This document shows, in pieces, positions 12,971 through 25,164 of a DNA stretch of 64,000 nucleotides. Both the position numbers and the translations under genes were made by a program. The stretch is taken from contig CM051029.1 of assembly GCA_027627225.1 (NCBI GenBank), forward strand, positions 14,120,159 through 14,184,158. The letters are read 5' to 3'. Origin of the DNA: Congeria kusceri (lineage: Eukaryota > Mollusca > Bivalvia > Myida > Dreissenidae). Each line of letters starts with the position of its first letter. Within the stretch, counting starts at the first letter, position 1. The notes beneath the pieces were generated by a model, which saw only the letters and a list, made by a program, of their open reading frames with translations, made no database searches and was not told where the DNA came from.

Positions 12971-13111
12971 TTTAAGCAGAACAATATGTTTTCTGTTGTA
13001 TGTAGTTGATTTTTAACCACTTACTGTCAAGCAAAGGCGATGCGCCTTTGCTTGACAGTAAGTGGTTAAAAATCAACTACATACAACAGAAAAAATATTG
13101 TTCTGCTTAAA
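12971..13111. repeat. Near-perfect 69-bp-arm hairpin
   Basis: Arms 12971-13039 and 13043-13111 are reverse complements with one mismatch and a 3-nt loop (ATG at 13040-13042). The tip reads GCAAAGGCG/CGCCTTTGC. Such identity implies recent origin by inverted duplication or selection for a cruciform. It may be the 5' end of the recombinase-bearing element or an independent foldback. Confidence 0.95.
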
Positions 13112-13337
13112 TTTGTAACAAATCGCGCGAAAATAAATAATAAAACATAAATAATGTTGTTGTTTTTTTTTTTTTGTCTCACACATTTCAATTGTTATAC
13201 AAAAGGTCAGCAGCAAAACAGGTTGTCTGCAACAGTCAAGATATCTAAATTAAGGGGAAAAAAAGAAGAACAAAACACATAAAAAAAATAAAATAAAACT
13301 AGAGCCAAATTATTATTGAAATCTGCATTTGACCACA

Positions 13338-13953
13338 ATGTCTGATAATGATACAGTGAATTTTGATGTTATTTAGGATGGTTTGTATTCAAATGACAAT
13401 ATTCAAGATGTTGTTGAAATGAGTTTTGAAGAATTTGAGCAGAAATATGGCATTAATGCACAACTATTTGATGAAGAATTGAATGATTCTACAGCCCAAC
13501 AACCAAGTTTTGCTGCCCAAATTAGCATTAATCTTACAACAGTACAAAATGATCCCCAATCTCTGGCTGAGCCAATTCCAAATGAATTCAAGATCATTAA
13601 ACTTTCTGACATTCAACAGTACATCAAAAATGAAGAAAACTAAAACACTGCCAGAAAAACATAAAATGACACTAACAAATTCAAAAGGTTTCTAGTTTCC
13701 AAGGGAGAGACCAGGGAAATGCATCACTTTGAGGTTGATCTCTTGGATGAGAACCTCGCCATGTTCACCCTGTCCCTCCAACGGCACGACGGCAGTGAAT
13801 ATGAGCCGTCTAGTATCCATGCCATCATAAGTAGCATTGACCGGAAACTGAAATGGCATAAATATCCTTTTAGCATCATGAATGAGAAAGGGCCATAATT
13901 TTCTCTGACAAGAGATACCTACAATGCTAAAAAAAGACAACTTAAAGAAACAG
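13338..13953 (+). pseudogene. Recombinase exon 1 with four stops
   Basis: 616 nt from ATG to donor GTAAAG at 13954. One continuous frame interrupted only by nonsense codons; TRDTYNAKKRQLKETG leads into exon 2 as the family expects. Some stops sit where relatives usually carry Lys-like residues (KT-stop-ND). Confidence 0.72.
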
Positions 13954-14279
13954 GTAAAGCAGAAGTATAAATATTAATAAACAGTTGAAATATATAATTA
14001 TCAATTAATTAAAATAATGGCATTGCATAAATAAGTATATTACATTTGTAATTTACCAAATAGCATCTATGTAACCGCTACTAAAATTTCTGTTTTCTAA
14101 ATAATAGGGATCTTTGCAAAGTCAAACAATGTTTGGCAACTAATTTGAATTTCTAAGTGCCAACCTGATAATCTTTATGATTTATTGATAGATAAAAAAA
14201 AAAAAAAAACACTTAATATTAAACCAGTATTTACAATCATATTACATTTATTGTATTTTGACAAACGTGTACTATTTAG

Positions 14280-14451
14280 GGAATGGAAACCGTCCGTGTG
14301 AGGCGGAAGTACTCACTGACAATGAGATAGCTGTCATGTGGCAGAAGGGTGTCCTTGGCGCTCACAATCCTGCGGCTCCAGTCAACACCTTGTGGCTGAA
14401 CAACGGCTTGCACTTCGGTTTGCGGGGCACCAAGGAACAGTACACTGTAAG
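14280..14451 (+). CDS. Recombinase exon 2 (DUF3504 core)
   Basis: Acceptor ctatttag, donor GTATAA. NGNRPCEAEVLTDNEIAVMW and LWLNNGLHFGLRGTKE match the DUF3504 signature, including the first catalytic Arg in GLRG. Confidence 0.8.
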
Positions 14452-14701
14452 GTATAAAGTCGCATTCTGCAATCTGAAAATACATAACAAAAACACAATT
14501 TGTACATTGTAATGGCATGAATGAGTACATACTGCTTAGCTAGAGGTTAAACTTTTATTTACAATTAAATTTTCATATTTATTTTGTTCGGCCACACAAT
14601 TAAAGAAGTAGATAATTGCTTCGAATTTTTTTTTTGGTAAATTAAATACAAGTTTAAAGCGTATCAAGTTATTAAATTATTTAATAAATACATTTTAACA
14701 G

Positions 14702-15497
14702 ATGGGGAGACATCAAAGTGAAAATTGCGTCCGATGGGGCAGAGTTTTTGGAGCTGAATGAACGCCAGACGAAAACAAGAACCGGCGAAAACTTGAGCGA
14801 TGTGAGGAAAGTTACCCCAAAAATGTTTGCCACAAGTGAAGATGACCCCAGAAACCCAGTCGCTATGTACACAATTTATGCTCAAAAACGCCCTTCAAAT
14901 TTTTGCGACGACAATGACCCATTTTACCTATCTCCAAACACCGCAATGATCAAACAAGATGCTCAGGATACAAAGGTGCATCCAAAAGAATGCTGTCAGT
15001 GGTTTATTCGACAAAAAAATGGAATGTATAAATTGAGCAAAATGCTTAAAATTATGGCAACTGATGCGGGTCTACCAGCAGACAAACGCCTTACAAATCA
15101 TTCTACTCGCAAGCACCTCGTTCAAAAACTAAGAGAACATAACATTCCAGCAACAGAAATAATGTCCGTCACTGGCCATAAGAACGTCCAGTCAATTATT
15201 AATTACTCAAATGTCAGCGAAGATCAACAAAAAAAGTGTTCTAACATTCTTGCCTCACACGGTCACAAAACTGAGTCTCTGGAAATCAAAAAGCACACCG
15301 CATCAAGCACCGTTACATCTGCATCTACCCTGTCGACTAGCCAGTCAGACCAACACCAGACAGATGCCGATTTTCAATCTGAAGCGCCTCTTCCCAACCC
15401 ACAATTCAGCTTCCAACAGTCGTTGTCCAGCTCCTTCAAATCTCAGTTCTTCGGCGCAACATTCAACAAGCAGAATTTTCATGTACACAATAACTGA
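14702..15497 (+). CDS. Recombinase exon 3 (catalytic H-R-H-Y end)
   Basis: Acceptor ttttaacag before 14702. Begins RWGDIKVK, contains DPFYLSPN, LTNHSTRKHLVQKL, MSVTGHKNVQSIINYSN, then a low-complexity Ser/Gln tail. 265 open codons. Confidence 0.8.
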
Positions 15498-15499
15498 TC

Positions 15500-17530
15500 C
15501 ACAACTATGGACATAACGCTGAATGCCATTATTGGCATTAACAACAAATTAAATCCATCAGAAAGCATTATTTTCTTCTTTACACACTTCGGCGACTCAC
15601 ACGTCTAGACTATCGCCAGCTTTCATTTTTTGAAAATGGACATGTACATGACCTGACCAAAAATTGTATCGTTACATTGCTATAAACAGAAAGTGATTGT
15701 TGTATATTTCTTTATCAATTTGTTTAAGTTTTGTTTGCTTACCTTAGAAATAAATAATTATTTGATTATCTTATTGTTTTATTGTAAAACTACTGGCACT
15801 ACTTTTTTGCGCGGACCTTTTTACCGCCAAGTTAGTAAACAAAGACAGAATATAAATAACTTCGCGAATTCCAGTTAAAATTCTAATTTTATTAAAAAAG
15901 GAATACATATTGAAAAAAAATGATGGGATAAATCGTCAAGGATCGCGCTTCCGGTTTTCTAAGCCTCGCAAGATAAACTTCTCTTTATTCAACACCAACC
16001 TAGTATTCTCTATGTGATCATGCTCCTTCTAAAACAGTTTGTGTACTAAATATCTATAAGCTCAGTTCTTGTAACCGTTTCAATGTATTGGCTTTCGTGT
16101 TGTATCAGGTATTTGCATACTTTCGTTATTTTATTTGTAATATCTAACAATCTCCATCACCATTATACAGAGGGTAAGTGTGTATAAATTCATAAGCCTT
16201 TATTCACACACAAAACACCGTTTTGTACGAATGCAATCTTGGAATGTATTATATGTTCAAAGTAGTTTAATAAGACACAGGCTAAACATCCGTTCACATA
16301 ATATGACATAGTAACTGAGAGGGCCTCTGACGGGCCTCTGTTCTTGAACTGCTTACTCGCTACGCCAACACTATTGTCACTGCAGTTTCTTTCTTTCCTT
16401 TTGTTATTTTTGTTATTTCCCATAATTTAATCTGAATTTCCATAGTATGATTCAGACTGGATTATTAATGAATCCAACCGTCTTAATAACACACGGAAAA
16501 CACAAAAACAGCACAGTAAATTATTAATTTTTACTCCAGGTTCAAAAACACATCCATTACCCAACAAGTCACGTGATCAATTTAGAACAAATTATTTAGT
16601 ATGAAAACTATGGGGATGGTCACTGTTGAGTGTTCATATTTTGTTATTATATTATTGTTTTGAATTGATTTGTTATCATATTTTTTTATTAACACTTGTC
16701 CTGAATTAATTGTTTACTCGTGCATTATAATGAATACTTGAAGTGATATTATTATCCTTGTTATATTTCATATAACCTGTGTAATTATTGTAGGCCATCA
16801 TTTGCATCATTTGAACTAACCATCGATCAATGATAACAAAAACACTATTTACACCCACGACTGAACTTTGTCTTCCTTAAATGTATCACAATACCATGAC
16901 TTTAACTTTTACCGAGTGTCTGCCAAATGGACTACGAAGGTGTCCAGGCTGCTCGGTGCAATGCCTTGCACTGCAACGCTGTCATTGCCAATGGAACACA
17001 TGACAGCCTCTGTAATGATGCTATATCTGGATTGAAAGGGAGCACTGCCTGAAGTTTTGTATCGTGCATACAAAATAACTAAAATTAGCAATTTAGTTTC
17101 AGCAACGCTTTTATTAATGCTGTATTATATTCACAGATCCATTTGCAAAAAATATCTTGAAAATAAAATCCATTAGTAATTAAAATGTACCAAACTTACA
17201 CACATGCTAAGTTTTATCCTTTTTAAGCTACTGTATGATAATATTTATTTTAAATGGCAGAGCTCTGGCAAATGCATGTTGTATAACATTCACTTTCTTA
17301 TATTCAATTTGTGTATATATATAATATATATATATTGTTGGTGTGCTTATATATGATGTTGATGGTCAAAGTGAGGATCAATCTGCTTCACACAAAGTGA
17401 TTTTGTGTGCAAACTATAATGTTCAGTTATTAAACATGTTTGCATTGAATAAGTATTTTCACTGCAAACATATTAACATAAAAATGAATAAAAATAAAAT
17501 AATACATTGTTTTAAAGAGTGATACCATTC
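15500..17530. other. No gene recognised between recombinase and Myb fragment
   Basis: AT-rich with short open frames only. A minus-strand stretch at 16909-17091 could be a further part of the gene that gave the Myb/SANT fragment, but nothing identifies it. Confidence 0.45.
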
Positions 17531-17534
17531 AATG

Positions 17535-17712
17535 TAAGCAGGCGCTTGTGATCTGTATAGATCCCTCGGTGCTTCCCCACAAGATTTTCCCATTTTTTTC
17601 CAGCTCACTGGCTGTCCTGACAGTCCCCGTGCTCTTTGCATTAAACTTGGTCTCCAAGTCGGCCCACAATTCCTTTTTAGAGCTGGACATCTCTGCATAA
17701 ACAGAGTACAAT
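17535..17712 (-). pseudogene. Myb/SANT-like DNA-binding exon fragment
   Basis: Minus strand, acceptor tttatgcag then SSSKKELWADLETKFNAKST and GTVRTASELEK, resembling the Myb/SANT-like domain (Myb_DNA-bind_5) found in transposon-associated and domesticated proteins. After an A7 run the frame must shift to read WENLVGKHRG, so the copy is broken. Family assignment by eye, moderate. Confidence 0.5.
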
Positions 17713-18616
17713 GCAATGTTCTAGATAAAAGTTTATTTAAAGGGTACATTGCAATTTTAAAGATATGCTACTTTCAAATCAATGTTGGCTTCTGTCAAGT
17801 ACTATAATATGTACTCATTTGTTGTAATTTAAATAATATTGTCATACTATTTATTGAGTTTATACTCCAATACACCTTTACCATGAGCATGGTATTTTGT
17901 AAATGATAGTGCTATAAGCACTAGTTGGATTTTTTTGCATATTTTGCAGATTTGTACCAAAAATGTCTACACACAAGGTGTTGTCTTATTCCAAATTTTT
18001 TTTGGTATATGTATTTGTAAACCTACATGCAAATAGAATGGCACAAAAACATTTGATATGTCAATGAAAAATAAAGCGCAGAAAAGATATTTTTAATTCT
18101 TTAAATGTTGCGAAATAATATTCAAAACACTCAGATATCAGTTAATAAGGTTACGGTACGGTGGCAAAAACATATAACATCATTGTACAATTTTAAATGG
18201 TATGAACAAATAAATATGGCGTCAATACATAATAAATATAAACGCATATTTTGAAAGGGGCATCAGTGTCCGAGAATGTACATGTAATGTTACCATTTTT
18301 AATTAAACGTTGTCAAAAAATCAATATCAGGATGGTCGGGAAAATATAATGCAATTTCACTTCGAAATTTTAGTGGCCACTCTGTATTATGGATAGTAAT
18401 TTAATTTAAAAGCATATATTTAAATAGAATACCAATACTCACGGCTGGTGAACTAATGCTTATCGAGTCTATGCCTTGATATGCCGAACTCTTTGTAATC
18501 CTCGCCCATCAACTGGGCAAGGAGTTTTATTGCAGAGATAAATGTGCAGCCCTTGGTTTAGTCATTTTCTGTCAAGCAATCGTCTGCGTTTGCTTCCGGG
18601 TTTTTTGCGGTGTGTA

Positions 18617-19660
18617 GAATTACCGAAATCCCCGTAATTACCGAAATCCCCCGAAATCCCGGGAAATTTATTTTATTAAAAAAAGTAATATAAAATGCAT
18701 GTTAAAGCTTTAAATGTAACTTAAAGGTAAAATGTATACATAAAATTTATTTATTGAAGGGTAATGTTGACCTGTGTTAATTATATAAAGAGATTTCGAT
18801 AATAACGATGTGATTTATGTGAGTTCTCTCCCTTGTTTTCAGTTTTTATTTACCGAAATCCCTTTCTTATTTAGGTCTAAAGTAACATTAAATGCAAATT
18901 AAAGCAATGAAAGTCACTTAAAGTGAAATGCATGCATAACTCTGATTTATTCAGGTGTAACGTTGAGCTACGTTGATTATATCAAGTGATTTCGGTAATC
19001 ACAATCGGAGTTATGAGATTGCTCTCCCTTGTTTTAGTTAGTTGTTACCGAAATCCATATCTAATTTTAGTTTGAAGTAATATTAAATGCATTTTAAAGC
19101 ATAAACTCAAGTCTGGGTGAACATCGTTAAGGTGTAATTCATATATATGTGCATAACTTTAATAAAGTTAACGGATATGATGAGGAACATTAATTAACTA
19201 AAGGGGTTGCGGTAATTACAAGCCGAACGAAGTTCCATCAGTCGTAACCAGACATTACTGCAGTTGCCATATAATTAAAGTATTCACACTTCCGGGAGCA
19301 ATTCGAATAATACTACTAATACTTTAGCGTATTGTAAATGGCCAAAGGCAAATGTGCCGATAAGCCAATACACTCTGAACTGACCTGAGCTAATAATACT
19401 GAATATATATGCTTTGATTTATTTAATGGTTTTGTTTAGGTTACGTTATTTAACAGGGATTTCGGTAATTACGAGCACAGTTATCTGTTTAATGCATGTT
19501 ATAGCAGTGAAGATGAATTCTGAATGTAAGGCTTTATAAATAATTCATATATAAGCAAAAGTTGTATTTAATCATTAGTTACGATGGGGTACGTCAATTG
19601 TATAACGGGATTTCGGTAATGCTTATCTTCATTAAATTGTATGCACATATAATGCTCATC
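18617..19660. repeat. Satellite-like array I with TTACCGAAATCCC / GGGATTTCGGTAA motifs
   Basis: The motif recurs in both orientations: reverse form near 18620, 18638, 18651, 18850, 19046; forward form near 18791, 18988, 19205, 19458, 19609. Forward copies are about 150-250 bp apart. Flanking text (TTAAATGCA, CTCTCCCTTGTTTT, GTAACGTTGA) also recurs, so these are degenerate monomers and not chance motifs. Confidence 0.75.
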
Positions 19661-19754
19661 GAAATGTGTTAACTTTTTACGAGTGCGTGTCTGTAAATAT
19701 TTATAAAAATAGAATTGCTGTTATTTATATAAAGTTGTCAGTGACTTTTGTGTT

Positions 19755-22430
19755 TTTTCAGAAGAAATGCTCCCCGTGTACTCAAACATTTTGATCTCTG
19801 GTGAACATCCACATTGATAACAGCAATACGTCCGATTATATCAGCGCATTGAGTCTAGAACAGCACGTGGATTTCTGCACTCATATTCGTGGACATACAT
19901 CAGACTTAGTTATTACAGAAGCGGCAAACGGTGTCAAAGTGTCGAAATGCGAAAAAGGGCCGTTGATGTCAGATCATTTTGTGATAACATTTGTCCTCGG
20001 TATCGACAAAGAAAACATTATACGAAAATCTGTGCAAAAACGAGACTTCAGAAACATCGATGTACAGGCTTTTCCATATGATTTAAGAAACATTTCTATC
20101 GATTCGGAAAATGTCAACGAATTCGTCGATCGTTTAAGATCCAAAATCGAAACCACCATCGATAGACATGCGCCTAGTAGAGAAATTGTGAAAATTTGTA
20201 GAGCGCCAAAGCCATGGTTCAACGAAAATATTTATCGACTTAAGTGTTCAGTAAGAAAAGCAGAAAAGCAGTGGTTGCGGTATAACACGGTAGAAAATCA
20301 TGAAAGGTTTAAATCTGTGCGGACTGAATATGCCAATGAATTGAAGCGCGAGAAAAGGTTAACATTGAACGATAAAATATCCAGTGCTAAAGGTGATACT
20401 AAGAAGTTGTATACATTGGTCTCGGAATTAACTGTAACTAAGTCTACCAATCCACTACCGACTTGTGAATCTGACATAGACCTATCTGAGCAATTTGCTG
20501 ACTTTTTTCTCAACAACATTCAGAACATTCGTGATTCTTTGTGTGAATTTGAAAACTTTAAACCAACTCACAAGGACGTTCCTATTTTATAAAAGTTTGA
20601 GGATTTAAGTCAGGATGAGGTACGGAAGCTTATAGTTGAAATGAATACTACATCTTGTGAAATTGACATTTTGCCCACACACATTCTAAAAACATATCTT
20701 GATGACATTCTACTGCTCATTACCAACATGGTAAACTTGTCGTTGCGTCAAGGCGTATTTCCTAGCTCTTTTAAGCATGCTATCGTACGACCGCTTCTGA
20801 AAAAGGCCGGTCTCGACCTTGAACTTGCTAATTACAGACCTGTAAGCAATTTAGCTTTCTTCTCCAAGCTGATCGAGAAGGCGGTGTTGTTGCAATTAAA
20901 TACTCACGCCGATGCCTACAGTCTTCTCCCAAAGAACCAATCTGCGTACCGACGAAACCATTCCAGTGAATCGGCGCTTCTCAGGCTGGTAAATGATTTG
21001 TTGGCAGGCATGGAGAAGCAGGAAGTAACAGCCATGATTGCCATAGACTTGAGTGCTGCCTTTGACACGGTTGACCACGACATATTGCTCGATGTTCTCC
21101 GATCCCAGTACGGTTTGCATGAAACGACGCTCGACTGGATGGACTCCTACCTGAGAGACAGAACCTGCAGTGTTCGAGTCAACAATGGCATTTCCAACGC
21201 GCGGCCACTACAATGCAGCGTTCCTCAGGGCAGCTGCCTTGGTCCTTGGCTGTATCTTGCCTACGCGGGAACACTATTTGATATAATTCCATCGAATATC
21301 TCCGTGTTTGGTTTCGCTGATGATCATATTGCAAAAACATCATTCAAACCGTCTGAACCTCACGAACGAAATGCAATAACGGATCTTGAGAAATGTTCTG
21401 TTACAATCAATAATTGGATGAATAAAAATAAGTTAAAAATGAACGCCTCAAAAACTGAATTTATTACGTTTGGTAGCCGTCAACAACTTCAAAAAATAAC
21501 AACAACAGAAATCAACATTGCAGGAGACAAAATTCATCGCGATACTACAATTCGTTATCTTGGAGCGTTCTTATATGATACTCTCAGCTTTAGAACGCAC
21601 GTTGCAATGAAGTGTCGCTCGGCTATGCTGAATTACTTTAGAATCAAAAGTATCCGCAAATACCTAACCAGACCGGCAACCGAAATCTAGTTGTGTCTCT
21701 AGTTTTATCCCACCTTGACTACTGTAATGTAATTTTATACGGTGTTGCTGAGTCTGAGATTTAGAAGATGCAGCGAATACAAAATATGTGCGCTAAACTT
21801 GTTTTAGAACGTGGAAAATATGAAAGCTCAAAACAGGCTCTATACGATTTACACTGGTTGCCGATAAAAGCTACAATATCATTCAAATTACTTACATTCA
21901 TGTACAAGTGCTCTGCAAATGAGGCTCCCGACTACCTGTTGGAACTGCTTACCAAACAAACTCCTTGCAGGCGTGGTCTTCGATCGTCGAATACTGCAGA
22001 GAACTCTTACGTTGTGCCATTCAATAAGAGGAGAACATTTAGTGATAGAAGTTTTAGCATCGCTGGTCCAAGACTATGGAACGATTTGCCGACAGTCAAA
22101 TTCCTTAGATAAGTTTAATAAAGATTTGAAAACATACTTTTTCCGCAATTTTTATTCACTATTTGCGTAACTGAAACATACTCTTACAGACAAAGGTGTT
22201 TTATGTTTTATGCGTGTTTTATGTTTTATGTCTTCAAAATCTTAAGTGTTTACTTGCGTTGAATGTTTTATATTGTTTTTTGCAGCTAATGCTTTTCTTT
22301 TATAATAATTACGAACTATTATGATATATTTTATTTACTTATAGCTTTGTTTTTGTAAAACGCCATTGAATATGTTTATTTCATAGTAACAGGCGTTTAA
22401 TCAAATAAACCAGTTTCAGTTTTCAGTTTT
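19755..22430 (+). mobile_element. 5'-truncated non-LTR retrotransposon (CR1/Jockey group), inactive
   Basis: Starts inside the endonuclease (NIHID-like remnant, RGHTSDLVIT, SDHFVITF), runs through a full reverse transcriptase and the C-terminal region (RGLRSS, FSDRSFSIAGPRLWN). The 3' end has a short TTTCAG-type repeat (about 22420-22430) and no poly(A), as in CR1/L2-like elements. Coding is broken by stop and frameshift. No target-site duplication was found. Confidence 0.85.
19801..22170 (+). pseudogene. Non-LTR endonuclease/reverse transcriptase ORF, broken
   Basis: RT blocks in order: [70 protein letters not shown] (catalytic Asp pair), then [14 protein letters not shown]. An in-frame TAA at 20590-20592 lies between endonuclease and RT; the frame shifts near 21688; a TAG follows near 21761; another shift occurs near 22110. 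Encoded reverse transcription machinery is therefore non-functional. Confidence 0.87.
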
Positions 22431-22439
22431 ATATATGTG

Positions 22440-25160
22440 CTTTTCAAACTTCAAAATTATGCGAATGAATTAAAATAAAATTATTCGAATAAACTATTTA
22501 AAATATTGGATATCATTGTTCTATTTTTGTTACTTCAATTCACGATTTCACAATTGACACAAGTGTGATAATCCAGGTATTATAATAATTATAATGGATA
22601 GCGAATACACTAGCCGCGAAATGGTAATGGATGATAAAATAACCAGGTGTGGGGTAGCATACCGACGGATAGCAAAACAAACAGAGATAACAAAACAGCA
22701 TCACGACTGATGTCGACTGTTTACTTCCGGCGACTTTTATTGATTGTAAGGCGGGATAAGCGTATTCATATTTACCGGAAAACGTACAATATATTTGATT
22801 TTTACTCTTAAAATTGTGTTGATTTCGTAAAAATGGATTTACAAATATCAACATACGTATATAATATACATGATGAACTTTATTTATCAATTTAACTAAA
22901 TTATTATTTGATATTTAACAATATTGCATACTCTTTGAAGAGTGACAAACAAACTACAACGTACGTTTAACGGTTATTATACAACAAAACACAGAACTAG
23001 CGATTTCAGTATCTAAACAACCTATGCCTTCATCATGTATTCAATTTGCATTATTAAATAAAATAAATAAATCAAGCTTTTTTTTTAAGTAAAATGATTA
23101 TGCTAAGTAACTCTAATCTAACATTCTTCTGGCGATTACAATTACGAAAACAAGGTATCATCACAGAAAGTTTGCGCGTAATTCCGATATTTTTGACAGC
23201 AACTTGTTATTTAAATTCCATACACATGTGTGTTTAACTTTAAAGCAATTTTCATTGCATATATTCTTGTTGTGTGGTAAATATTATACGGTGCTTGAAA
23301 ATGCTTCTTTACAACATTGAATTATAATGTAACAAAACAAGTATATTTGTAATTACCGTTGAAACAATATTACAATAACTAAAGATGATGTAACTCCTCA
23401 TTAAATGTGATAATTGATGTGTATTAAAGAGATTATGTCTTCATTTCTGTCTGAATCATTGTAAACACACATAATTTTATTCTCGTAGCAGCTAATTTCC
23501 GTATGTTTTAGAAAAAAACAAAATACACACGACGAGCTCTTAAATGTACACCACCTTACAATTCTTCATAATTGAAAAACTGAATGCTGTGCTACATTAT
23601 TTCACTCTTTAATTTAAACCTATTTATTAATTCGAACAAGTGTTTAATTCTTTTAATTATGTTCTGTTCTGTTAATAAGTTGGCGAAATTTCATAAGGTG
23701 ATAGGCACAGAATAACAACGGAGACAACAACATTTTAAAATGTTGGATAAGCTTGAATTTGCGACGCAAACAATGGAGACGAAGTGTGACATGTTAGTTG
23801 TATCTGCATGTAGATCTTTATCATCAATGCATTAGGCAATGTCAAGGATTAGCGGTATTGTTCTAAGGGCAATTTGATAAGATCCCCGCGGTTTGTGGCA
23901 TTGGTATTGTATGACCCTATCTTTAGACAGATAACTAAGTCTCCATTGAGAGAACATGTGTTCACTCGTGGTATTTATGTATGGAACACGAGACGAGGCA
24001 AGGAGATTACATTTTTTCCCGATACCTTTTATACGGACATGTGATCCTAGTAATGAGTTTAAAACAATACTGCGTTTATTTCTAATAATTCATTTTTGTA
24101 ACATATATTATCTATGAATTTTGTATAATATATAATAAAAAACATATGGTTTTAAACATTTCCATTCCGAGTTTTGAAAGCCGCTTGGTCTAAGATCTAT
24201 AATACTGTATGTCAAGCTAGGAAAAAATTCGCCGGATGTCGGGTTTCAAATTTGCGGATGTGAATTCGCAATTATAACGGGATTTAATTTCCAATGGAGA
24301 TCACCTAGTTTTGGGAAAGGCCTATTACATCATACATTTTTATTATCCATAAATGACACCAACAGTCAGTGAATTTAATGAGTGTTTATGGTACGCTCTC
24401 GCTATCAGTGATTATCATCATTTTATGAAAATTTCTCCAACATTCTGTGATATGGTATTTTACTATTTTTTAATGAGTGTTTATGGTACGCTTGTGTTAT
24501 TAGTAATAAGCATAATTTTATGAACTTTTGTCGAGGTATATATATATTCATTTCATCTGACCAGACAGCTTTATCACAAATTAAGACAGGGGATTAATCA
24601 CCCCATTTATGACAACTTGCACTCGATTTCTTATCTCAGACGGTATTATCGGAGACACAACATGGCGTTGCATGGCAACTACTGACACGTGTATTGCTTA
24701 AGGTCATAAATATCGAGCAAATCAAATGCATCTACAGGCATGCGATATAGTCATAAATAATGTGTACATTGGAACAAAGATCTATCGATAATGGTTTATT
24801 AATAGATCTATGTTTAAATCGATTTTGGTAGTATGTCTATGAAAAAAATACATATTATTTGTCATTATATTAATTGTCATTAAATAACAAACATATACAA
24901 TTTATTTGACATTTATTTAGAACACTTAACATTTTTGAATACAAGATTATATAGTAGAACGAACATGTGTTTTTTTTTAAAAAGGCGAAGACAATTAAAG
25001 TTCAGCTGTTGCTCTTTGAAATCTAAATACCTTTATTTACCAAAAATACAATTCAGTGTGCTACAGAAATATTTATCAGCAAAGTAAGAACTACTTCAAA
25101 AACAATGTCAAATTGCCGCTATACTAATAGAACGAAGAAACTGGACATGTTTTCAATGCT
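22440..25160. other. No gene recognised
   Basis: AT-rich. A short two-copy repeat (AATGAGTGTTTATGGTACGCT near 24377 and 24472) is the only structure seen. Confidence 0.55.
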
Positions 25161-25164
25161 TATT

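Larger units (their letters stand above)
13338..15497 (+). pseudogene. Crypton-type tyrosine recombinase gene (DUF3504/KIAA1958-like), three exons, nonsense-bearing
   Basis: Exons 13338-13953, 14280-14451, 14702-15497 join in one frame (phases 1 and 2, GT-AG). Exon 1 has an acidic N-terminus then the helical core-binding region (DLLDENLAMF, GSEYEPSSIHAIISSIDRKL); exon 2 has the DUF3504 block with HFGLRG; exon 3 the catalytic end, HSTRK, TGHKN and INY. R, H-x-x-R, H and Y of a tyrosine recombinase are all visible. Exon 1 holds four in-frame stops (TAG 13374, TAA 13641, 13662, 13896) and no frameshift; exons 2 and 3 are open. Probably a decayed Crypton copy or derived gene; a shorter product from exons 2-3 is possible. 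The C-terminal tail is Ser/Gln-rich. A 141-bp hairpin lies about 230 bp upstream. Confidence 0.8.

Noticed and set aside
12971..13111. The hairpin as a microRNA gene
   Set aside because: Arms are too long and too perfect, with a 3-nt loop; it fits a recent inverted duplication or foldback.
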